Source: Flavobacteriales bacterium
Lineage (GTDB): Bacteria; Bacteroidota; Bacteroidia; Flavobacteriales_D; Crocinitomicaceae
Length of the DNA: 5,892 bases
Assembly: GCA_947462695.1 (NCBI GenBank)
Contig: CANHQC010000132.1
Coordinates: 1 to 5,892 of the forward strand
Direction of reading: 5' to 3'
The translations under genes were made by a program, and so were the position numbers. Positions 1-5,892 of the stretch are shown one piece after another; positions within the stretch are counted from its first letter, which is position 1, and each line of letters starts with the position of its first letter. The notes beneath the pieces are model-generated. The model was given only the letters and a program-made list of their open reading frames with translations. It searched no databases and was not told the DNA's origin.

Positions 1-1
1 A

Positions 2-385
2 AACTTCGAACGTCAGCAGCCATATGCGAATCAAATGGCTTATGTGATTGACCGATGGACAGGACCAGGAAGTACAAATGAGCATCCACGATTGACTACA
101 GAGCCTACACGAAATACTATTTTCTCTTCGTATTACGTCGAAGATGGATCGTTTATCCGTATGCGAAATGTTCAATTGGGGTATACGTTACCGAATACGT
201 GGGCACGAAAAGTTAAATTGGATAAATTGCGTGTTTATGTAGCAGTGAATAATTTATTTACACTAACGAAGTACCAGGGATATGATCCAGATATTGGTTC
301 AGCGGGTGTATTAGCCGCAGGAGTGGATTATGGTTTTTATCCACAAGCACGCACAATGATGGTTGGTTTACAAATTGGAATGTAA
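2..385 (+). CDS. SusC/RagA-family TonB-dependent outer-membrane transporter, C-terminal fragment
   Basis: This is the 3' end of a SusC-like transporter, the outer-membrane beta-barrel that imports oligosaccharides using TonB energy and pairs with a SusD lid. The frame is open from base 2 without a start, so the gene begins upstream; the ATG at 35 is an internal Met, not a start. About 127 residues remain of a family usually near 1000. Visible hallmarks are the segment SSYYVEDGSFIRMRNVQLGY, then a barrel strand ending in VNNLFTLTKYQGYDPDIG, then GVDYGFYPQARTMMVGLQIGM at the C-terminus. These match the conserved end of SusC/RagA proteins (family knowledge). The last residue is Met where an aromatic residue is the usual barrel-assembly signal. 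The stop TAA lies 6 bases before the susD-like ATG, as in canonical susCD pairs. Substrate cannot be read from this fragment; neighbours suggest beta-glucan oligosaccharides. Confidence 0.96.
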   Translation, partial: NFERQQPYANQMAYVIDRWTGPGSTNEHPRLTTEPTRNTIFSSYYVEDGSFIRMRNVQLGYTLPNTWARKVKLDKLRVYVAVNNLFTLTKYQGYDPDIGSAGVLAAGVDYGFYPQARTMMVGLQIGM

Positions 386-391
386 TTGTAT

Positions 392-1852
392 ATGAAAAAG
401 ATTATTTCAACTTCGTTATTTTTTCTACTTGTTACGCTAGTAACGAGTTGTGAGAAATTTTTAAATGTCGATCCACCGTATACGCAGGATGCGGAGAACT
501 TTTTTCAGACGAAAGAAGACTATGAACGCGCGTTAGTTGGTGCATATGATTTGCTCCAAACATCGTTTATGGGACTTTGGATTGGCGAAATAGCTTCCGA
601 TAATTCTATTGCTGGAGGTGAAAGTGTCAACGATACGCAAGGGTTGCACCAAATTGACAACATGTCGCATGGTGGTGTTAACAGCGAATTGCGCAGTATT
701 TTCCGTTGGAATTACACTGGAATTACGCGTGTGAATTACATCATGGAAAACAAGGACAATATTGATTTTCCGGGTAAAAGTGTCTTACTGGCAGAAGCAA
801 AATTCTTACGGGCATATTACTATTTTGAACTCGTTAAGTTTTTCGGAGATGTTCCACTAATCATCGATAAACGCATCGGAATTGAAGAGGCTAAAGGTCT
901 TCCGAGAAGTCCGGCGAGTGAAGTATATGCTCAAATAGAAAATGATTTAATTGATGCAGCTTCCATTTTACCTTGGACTGCAGCGGTGAAAGGTAAGGCT
1001 ACTCGAGGAGCAGCTCTCGCATTACTCGGAAAGGCATACTTATACCAGAAAAAGTACATCGAGGCTGCCAATACGCTTGATGAGGTTAGAAACAGCGGTA
1101 TTTATGGGTTAATTGAGAATTACGCCGATTTGTTTTCGGTAAATAACGAGAACAATTCTGAAACAGTTTTTGATGTACAATACACTGGTTTGGAAGGTGG
1201 AAGCTATGGATGTCTCGTTTGTTTAGAGGGAAATGCAGCGCCAGGTTTTCACGGTATTCGTCAGTATAATGGTCCGGTGTATGGCGATGGGAACAGTTAC
1301 AATTTACCCACTCAGGCTTTATATGATGCGTTTGCGCCAATCGATCCAAGAAGAGGTCACACCATTCTTGATATTGAAGCGTTTATCGCTGCGCAAGCCA
1401 ATCCGGAAAGTATAACGTATGCCATTGGTGCTGGTGGTCACACCGGTTTTTACAACAATAAATACATCAAGCGACAAGGTGAAATTGGTTTGCCAGATAA
1501 TGACCTGACAAGTCCGGTGAATTACCGCGTGATTCGTTATGCGGACGTATTACTAATGGCAGCAGAAGCACATTACCATATTGGTAATAACTCAATTGCT
1601 CAGCAACTTGTAAATCAAGTCAGAACACGTGCGGGTGTTCCGGGAGTTTCCGTAAATTCGTTGGATGTCATCTACAAGGAAAGACGTTATGAATTATCAG
1701 GTGAAGGACACCGTTTCTTCGATTTGGTTCGAACAGGCCAAGCGAAGGATTTTATTCAAGGATTCATCGTTGGGAAACATGAATTATTTCCAATTCCACA
1801 GGTTGAAATTGACCTCACAGGCGGAAATTGGTCGCAAAATCCAGGGTATTAA
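392..1852 (+). CDS. SusD/RagB-family glycan-binding outer-membrane lipoprotein
   Basis: This 486-residue lipoprotein is the partner of the upstream SusC-like transporter; SusD proteins cap the barrel and bind glycan at the cell surface. Residues 1-20 form a lipoprotein signal peptide ending in VTSC (lipidated Cys20), followed by EKFLNVDPP, the typical SusD mature start. The N-terminal SusD-like domain carries AEAKFLRAYYYFELVKFFGD (134-153) and a helical repeat around 203-219 (ATRGAALALLGKAYLY). The C-terminal RagB/SusD domain shows VIRYADVLLMAAEAHYHIG (380-398), YKERRYELSGEGHRFFDLVR (428-447), HELFPIPQ and the terminal QNPGY. Length is normal and no domain is broken. I chose the ATG at 392; an in-frame TTG at 386 abuts the susC stop and would add only two residues before a good signal peptide. 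A GCLVC pair (Cys274, Cys277) lies in the variable central region. The bound glycan is inferred, from the GH16/GH3 neighbours, to be a beta-1,3-glucan. Confidence 0.96.
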   Translation: MKKIISTSLFFLLVTLVTSCEKFLNVDPPYTQDAENFFQTKEDYERALVGAYDLLQTSFMGLWIGEIASDNSIAGGESVNDTQGLHQIDNMSHGGVNSELRSIFRWNYTGITRVNYIMENKDNIDFPGKSVLLAEAKFLRAYYYFELVKFFGDVPLIIDKRIGIEEAKGLPRSPASEVYAQIENDLIDAASILPWTAAVKGKATRGAALALLGKAYLYQKKYIEAANTLDEVRNSGIYGLIENYADLFSVNNENNSETVFDVQYTGLEGGSYGCLVCLEGNAAPGFHGIRQYNGPVYGDGNSYNLPTQALYDAFAPIDPRRGHTILDIEAFIAAQANPESITYAIGAGGHTGFYNNKYIKRQGEIGLPDNDLTSPVNYRVIRYADVLLMAAEAHYHIGNNSIAQQLVNQVRTRAGVPGVSVNSLDVIYKERRYELSGEGHRFFDLVRTGQAKDFIQGFIVGKHELFPIPQVEIDLTGGNWSQNPGY

Positions 1853-1864
1853 ATAAGTTGAGAT

Positions 1865-2707
1865 ATGAAAACAGTTAGTTTACTTTTAGGAATTATCGTT
1901 CTATTTTCTTGTCAGAAAACATACGATATCGGTGCAGCTCCAACAGATGAACAAGCGAAGTTCACGTACACTGTGTCTGCAGCAAATCCAAATATACTTG
2001 AATTCAAGGCAGTGAGTCAAGATATGCAATGCCTATGGGATTTAGGCAACGGTGTAAAAAAGAAAGGCAGTGAAATTACAGGAGAATTTCCATACGCTGG
2101 AACATACACTGTTACACTTACCGTTTATGGTAAAGGTGGAAGTAACAGCTCCTCGCAGGTTGTACAAATAGCAGAAGATGATTTAGGTCTCTTAAATAAT
2201 CCGATTTTCACCAAACTGACAGGCGGTGTAAACGGTCCAGGTTACAAAGTGTGGTATGTTGATTCGTTGGCTGAAAAACACTTAGGTGTTGGACCTGATC
2301 CAGAAAGTCCACTTGGACCTACACCAGAATGGTGGTCTTCAGGTTCGCTTGAAAAGCCAGGTTGTGGAATTTATGACGATCGCTACATTTTTCACCTTGA
2401 TGCGTTTCGATTTGATATGCAATGCAATGGAGACATTTACATTCACAACACCTTGGCTTCGACATTTCCAGGATCTTTCTTGAACCTCTACGATTTTACA
2501 GCGCCGTTTTCGAATCAATTGAACGAATCTTGGCAATTAACTGAAGGAGAGCAAAATACAATTACTATTTCTAATAATGCATCTATTGGTTTTTACACTG
2601 GTGTGAGGGAATACAGAATACTTGAGTTAACCGATTCTACCATGTATCTTCAATATGGTCACCATGCTGGTGGGTTACTTTGGTACATGAAATTGAAAAG
2701 CGAATAA
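1865..2707 (+). CDS. PKD-domain lipoprotein, probable surface glycan-binding protein
   Basis: This 280-residue protein starts 12 bases after the SusD-like gene. Residues 1-16 are a short lipoprotein signal peptide ending LFSC, with Cys16 lipidated and QKTYD following. Residues about 31-103 form a PKD (Ig-like) domain, shown by CLWDLGNG (56-63) and the strand FPYAGTYTVTLTV (75-87). Residues about 112-278 form a separate domain with no catalytic motif I recognise: NPIFTKLTGG, then KVWYVDS, PTPEWWSSG, GIYDDRYIFHLDAF, GDIYIHN, and the closing YRILELTDSTMYLQ and LLWYMKL. It carries Trp130, Trp156, Trp157, Trp223 and Trp273, suitable for stacking on sugar rings. The position directly after susCD is where SusE/F-like or other surface glycan-binding proteins are usually encoded, so I infer glucan binding at the cell surface. 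There is no direct sequence proof of the ligand. A non-binding structural role or a weakly conserved enzyme is possible but less likely. Confidence 0.82.
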   Translation: MKTVSLLLGIIVLFSCQKTYDIGAAPTDEQAKFTYTVSAANPNILEFKAVSQDMQCLWDLGNGVKKKGSEITGEFPYAGTYTVTLTVYGKGGSNSSSQVVQIAEDDLGLLNNPIFTKLTGGVNGPGYKVWYVDSLAEKHLGVGPDPESPLGPTPEWWSSGSLEKPGCGIYDDRYIFHLDAFRFDMQCNGDIYIHNTLASTFPGSFLNLYDFTAPFSNQLNESWQLTEGEQNTITISNNASIGFYTGVREYRILELTDSTMYLQYGHHAGGLLWYMKLKSE

Positions 2708-2726
2708 CTTTTGTTGAATTAAAAAA

Positions 2727-3839
2727 ATGAGAAAGATGAAAAATCAAATTGTTACGCTACTTGTTTCAAGTTTCGTACTCATATCAGGAATGGTTAGTTG
2801 CAAAAAAGACAATCCCGTTCCGGATGCTGTTGATCCATCCAATTTGAGCGTAACGATCGAGCAGGTCGTGAATCAGGTAAATGTAAGTTTGACTGCGGAT
2901 AATGCCAATTTTTACACGGTGATTTTTTACGATGTTGACGATACGGTATTTGTCGAAACGAACAACGGTCAGGCTTCTTATACATTTGCGCAAAACGGGA
3001 CATACAAAATTGTCTCTCGAGCTAATGCATCACACGATAACTACATTGAAGAAGTAAATGAAGTAACCGTTTCAATTGCAAGCACGCCTTCAGGTGCGCC
3101 AACATCTGGTTACACGTCCTCACTTTCACATCCAGGTTATAACCTTGTTTGGAGCGATGAATTCAATGGTTCGGAATTGACAAGTGATTGGACATTTGAC
3201 ATCGGAACTGGTAGTTCTGGATGGGGAAACAATGAATTGCAGTATTACACAGATCAAAACTATACGGTTGGTAATGGATATTTAGAACTCATTGCAAAAC
3301 AGGAAACATTCAATAGCCAACAATATACCTCAACCCGATTGAAAACACAGGGATTGAAATCATGGAAATACGGGCGTATAGATGTGAGAGCAGCTATCCC
3401 TTTTGGAAAAGGAATTTGGCCAGCAATCTGGATGCTTGGCAATAACATTACGTCTGTTTCTTGGCCTGCTTGTGGAGAAATTGATATTATGGAATTGATT
3501 GGAGGGGAAGGATTAAATGACAGAACGGTTCATGGTACAGCGCACTGGGAGGAAAGTGGTCATGCACAGTTTGGTAATAGCTACAGCCTTAATTCAGGTA
3601 AATTTGCAGATGAGTTCCACGTGTTCTCCATTATCTGGGATGCAACTTCAATCAAATGGCTCGTGGATGATGTGCAATACAATCAGTTGACGATCAATCC
3701 AGCACAGATGGATGAGTTGCAACAAAACTTTTTCCTAATTCTGAACATAGCAGTTGGCGGAAATTGGCCAGGAAGTCCAGATGCAACTACTGTATTTCCA
3801 CAACGAATGTATGTCGATTATATACGCGTTTTCCAATGA
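2727..3839 (+). CDS. GH16 endo-beta-1,3-glucanase (laminarinase type), PKD-like domain, lipoprotein
   Basis: This 370-residue protein is a retaining endo-beta-glucanase that would cut internal bonds of a beta-1,3-glucan such as laminarin. The signal peptide ends in MVSC, with Cys25 lipidated and KKDN following. Residues about 38-118 resemble a PKD/Ig-like domain (GQASYTFAQNGTYKIVSRA, 81-99). The GH16 domain spans about 137-370: LVWSDEFNG, WGNNELQYYT, WPAIWML (231-237), the catalytic GEIDIMELIGGE with Glu251 as nucleophile, Asp253 as helper and Glu256 as acid/base, HGTAHW (269-274), and the closing YVDYIRVFQ. The six-residue spacing E-x-D-x-x-E with Met255 is typical of laminarinases and related GH16, rather than lichenases with E-x-D-x-E. 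All catalytic residues are present. ATG 2727 follows a run of A; ATG 2736 is an equally good start and gives the same Cys. Licheninase or mixed-linkage activity cannot be excluded. Confidence 0.93.
   Translation: MRKMKNQIVTLLVSSFVLISGMVSCKKDNPVPDAVDPSNLSVTIEQVVNQVNVSLTADNANFYTVIFYDVDDTVFVETNNGQASYTFAQNGTYKIVSRANASHDNYIEEVNEVTVSIASTPSGAPTSGYTSSLSHPGYNLVWSDEFNGSELTSDWTFDIGTGSSGWGNNELQYYTDQNYTVGNGYLELIAKQETFNSQQYTSTRLKTQGLKSWKYGRIDVRAAIPFGKGIWPAIWMLGNNITSVSWPACGEIDIMELIGGEGLNDRTVHGTAHWEESGHAQFGNSYSLNSGKFADEFHVFSIIWDATSIKWLVDDVQYNQLTINPAQMDELQQNFFLILNIAVGGNWPGSPDATTVFPQRMYVDYIRVFQ
3836..3839 (+). promoter_or_regulatory. ATGA stop/start overlap between GH16 and GH3
   Basis: The GH3 start codon (ATG 3836-3838) overlaps the GH16 stop codon (TGA 3837-3839). 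Such overlaps commonly give translational coupling by re-initiation. The GH3 start has no clear Shine-Dalgarno sequence of its own, which is usual in Bacteroidota. Coupling is inferred; the overlap itself is seen directly. Confidence 0.7.
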
Positions 3840-5892
3840 TCAATTTTTCACGAGTTAATTTTTTAAGTGGATTTTTCGGAGTTCTATTGATTGCTTCTTG
3901 TGCTGTTGTTGAACAAAGTTCGAAAGGAATGGCTAGTGATTCAAATCCCCAAATTGAGGATATCATCGCTAAAATGACCATTGAGGAAAAGGTTGGACAA
4001 ACGTGCCAAATAACGCTTGATGCACTGTTAACGGAAAAATCAAAGCAAAAAGGAAACTTGGCCGAAATCGATCCTGTTCTCTTGGATGAAGCACTACTCA
4101 AGTATAAAGTAGGTTCAGTATTAAATGTCAGTTCTCATACGTTGTCTAGAAACGAATGGGATGGAATTATCAACTCCATCCAAAGCGTTTATTCTTCAGG
4201 AAAAATTTCTATTCCCGTCTTGTACGGTATCGATGCGATTCATGGCATGAACTACACGGTTGGTGGAACGCTTTTTCCCCAAGAAATCGGTTTAGCAGCT
4301 ACTTGGAACCGTGAATTAGTCAAGAAATGTGCGGAAAATACAGCGTACGAGGTTCGGGCTTCAGGAATTCCCTGGAATTTTTCTCCTGTTCTTGACTTAG
4401 GCAGACAGCCCCTTTGGTCGCGTCATTTCGAAACGCTTGGAGAAGATCCATATTTGTGCGGCGAGTTGGGGGAGGCAATGGTTACAGGATATCAAGGCGA
4501 TTCAATTGATAAAAACCATGTCGTAGCCTGTATGAAACACTTCGTAGGTTACAGCGCAGCTCACTCGGGTAGAGATCGCACTCCTGCCTGGATTCCAGAA
4601 AAATACATGCGCGAGCTTTATTTGCCTTCGTTCGAAAAAGCAGTCAAAGCTGGTGCACTAACCGTCATGATCAATAGTGGCGTTGTTAATGGAGTTCCTG
4701 GACATCAGAATTACAAGTTGCTTACCGAAGTACTTAAAAAGGAAATGGGGTTTAAAGGTTTTGCCGTTTCGGATTGGGAGGATTTCATCATGTTGCATAC
4801 TGTTCATCGAACAGCAGAAACGATAGAAGATGCCGTAGTCTCTGCCTTCAATGCAGGAGTAGACATGAGTATGGTTCCAATGAGTCCGCAATACAAAGAA
4901 TATTGTCAATTGATGATAAAGGCTGTAAATGAAGGACGGATTTCAATGGAACGATTAAATGATGCTGTTCGAAGAATCCTTTACGTTAAAATGAAAGCCG
5001 GTATTTTTCAAAAAGCGGCGTTTAAGTTGTCTGATTACCCCAATGTTGGATCTAAAGCATCAAAAGATTTAGCGATCAATACGGCGATAGAATCAATCAC
5101 GTTGCTGAAAAACGCTAACAATACATTGCCATTAACGAAAGGTCAAAAAATACTGGTTGCCGGTCCTGTTGCTGATCAGTTGATCTTTTTAAATGGTGCG
5201 TGGACGCATACCTGGCAAGGTATGGAAGAGGATTACAACACAAAAGGTTGTTTGACGATAAAAGAATCCGTTGAAAATCAGTTTGGAAAGGAAAATGTGT
5301 CCTACTCGCCCGGAGCTAAATTAGTCCTCAACGAAGGTTTTGAGTCGACTGTGTTTCTTGATACGCTGGATTACAGCAATAAGTTGGATCAATGTGAGGT
5401 GGTTCTTTTGTGCCTAGGAGAATTGCCATCTACTGAAAAACCTGGTGATATTAGGTCCTTAAACTTAGATAAAGAACAACTGATGTTGGCTGAAATGGCC
5501 TATCGAAAGAAAAAGCCGGTTGTATTAATTTTGGTGGAAGGAAGACCTCGAATAATCCGTCCAATCGTCGATCAGGCTTCAGCCATTGTACAAACGTATT
5601 TACCAGGGGATTTCGGTGCTGAAGCACTTGTGAAATTACTAAGTGGTGAAGCTAGTTTTTCAGGAGAATTGCCGTATACGTATCCGAAATACGATGGCGT
5701 AATTGAGTTTTATGATCATCCACGAAGTGTTGACAGAGCCAAATCGGGTGAATTCAATGCGTATGACCCGCAATGGGATTTTGGTTATGGATTGTCGTAC
5801 TCGAAAGTGGATTATTCGAACATTCGATTATCATCAACACAATTAAAAGGCGATGGTAAATTGACTGTAACTATCGATGTGAGCAATAAAGG
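3836..5892 (+). CDS. GH3 beta-glucosidase / exo-glucanase lipoprotein, 3' end outside window
   Basis: The reading frame is open from ATG 3836 to the window end: 685 residues without a stop. The start overlaps the GH16 stop as ATGA. The signal peptide ends in LLIASC (Cys22 lipidated). GH3 enzymes release glucose from the non-reducing ends of beta-glucans. The first (barrel) domain, about 40-350, shows MTIEEKVGQT, YGIDAIHG with Asp133, Asp187 and Arg190 in LDLGRQPLW, GEDP (202-205), KHF (234-236), SGRDR (244-248) and FAVSDWEDF with the expected nucleophile Asp313. The second domain, about 410-640, starts with AIESITLLKN and carries LGELPSTEKPGDI, where the acid/base of barley-exoglucanase-like GH3 is expected (Glu529 or Glu534), then LPYTYP. 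FGYGLSY (649-655) leads into a fibronectin-like C-terminal domain cut by the window edge, probably missing some 60-90 residues. It likely finishes glucose release from the oligosaccharides made by the GH16. Specificity for beta-1,3 over other linkages is inferred from context. Confidence 0.95.
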   Translation, partial: MINFSRVNFLSGFFGVLLIASCAVVEQSSKGMASDSNPQIEDIIAKMTIEEKVGQTCQITLDALLTEKSKQKGNLAEIDPVLLDEALLKYKVGSVLNVSSHTLSRNEWDGIINSIQSVYSSGKISIPVLYGIDAIHGMNYTVGGTLFPQEIGLAATWNRELVKKCAENTAYEVRASGIPWNFSPVLDLGRQPLWSRHFETLGEDPYLCGELGEAMVTGYQGDSIDKNHVVACMKHFVGYSAAHSGRDRTPAWIPEKYMRELYLPSFEKAVKAGALTVMINSGVVNGVPGHQNYKLLTEVLKKEMGFKGFAVSDWEDFIMLHTVHRTAETIEDAVVSAFNAGVDMSMVPMSPQYKEYCQLMIKAVNEGRISMERLNDAVRRILYVKMKAGIFQKAAFKLSDYPNVGSKASKDLAINTAIESITLLKNANNTLPLTKGQKILVAGPVADQLIFLNGAWTHTWQGMEEDYNTKGCLTIKESVENQFGKENVSYSPGAKLVLNEGFESTVFLDTLDYSNKLDQCEVVLLCLGELPSTEKPGDIRSLNLDKEQLMLAEMAYRKKKPVVLILVEGRPRIIRPIVDQASAIVQTYLPGDFGAEALVKLLSGEASFSGELPYTYPKYDGVIEFYDHPRSVDRAKSGEFNAYDPQWDFGYGLSYSKVDYSNIRLSSTQLKGDGKLTVTIDVSNK

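Noticed and set aside
386..391. TTG at 386 as an alternative start of the SusD-like gene
   Set aside because: It adds only two residues (initiator plus Tyr) ahead of a textbook lipoprotein signal peptide starting MKKII at the ATG at 392.
1086..1349. 87-codon open frame on the minus strand inside the SusD-like gene
   Set aside because: It is antisense to conserved SusD coding sequence; its product has no family features.
2021..2425. A 12-base exact repeat, gatatgcaatgc, at 2021-2032 and 2414-2425, giving DMQC twice in the PKD lipoprotein
   Set aside because: The flanking protein sequence is not similar, the copies fall in different domains, and no other copies were noticed. It is most likely coincidence.
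2708..2726. Possible terminator or promoter in the gap before the GH16 gene
   Set aside because: The 19-base gap is A-rich just before the ATG but has no hairpin and no room for a promoter; the A-run fits a Bacteroidota translation start.
2784..3003. Two overlapping minus-strand frames opposite the start of the GH16 gene
   Set aside because: They overlap each other in different frames and lie fully opposite a gene with an intact signal peptide and domain; they are chance open frames.
3787..4101. 104-codon open frame on the minus strand across the GH16/GH3 junction
   Set aside because: It lies opposite two well-supported genes (the GH16 C-terminus and the GH3 signal peptide and N-terminus), and its product has no recognisable motif.

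Overview
The window is a same-strand block of five genes from a polysaccharide utilization locus (PUL) of a Bacteroidota bacterium. The evidence for this origin is a SusC-type TonB-dependent transporter C-terminus followed directly by a SusD-family lipoprotein, a pairing specific to that phylum. Four consecutive lipoprotein signal peptides, AT-rich coding sequence and the lack of clear Shine-Dalgarno sites fit the same origin. A flavobacterial-type organism is plausible, but genus and habitat cannot be read from the sequence.

Layout, all on the + strand: (1) 2-385, the last 127 residues of a SusC-like outer-membrane transporter that begins upstream of the window; (2) 392-1852, a SusD-like glycan-binding lipoprotein; (3) 1865-2707, a PKD-domain lipoprotein with an uncharacterised, Trp-rich C-terminal domain, probably a surface glycan-binding protein; (4) 2727-3839, a lipoprotein GH16 endo-beta-glucanase of laminarinase type with a PKD/Ig-like N-terminal domain; (5) 3836-5892, a lipoprotein GH3 beta-glucosidase running off the right edge of the window. 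Gaps between genes are 6, 12 and 19 bases, then a 4-base overlap (ATGA). This points to one operon whose promoter lies upstream of susC and whose terminator lies beyond the window. No stretch over 30 bases lacks a gene, and I found no RNA gene, mobile element, CRISPR array, promoter or terminator.

The gene set suggests how the parts work together. GH16 cuts a beta-1,3-glucan (laminarin-like, possibly with beta-1,6 branches, or mixed-linkage glucan) into oligosaccharides. SusD and the PKD lipoprotein hold the glycan at the surface, SusC imports the fragments with TonB energy, and GH3 removes glucose from the non-reducing ends. The substrate is inferred from the GH16 motif and the GH16/GH3 pairing and is not proved. 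This is a recognisable type of system. The least described part is the C-terminal domain of the PKD lipoprotein; a second point of interest is a difference in lipoprotein N-termini that may place GH3 on the periplasmic side.
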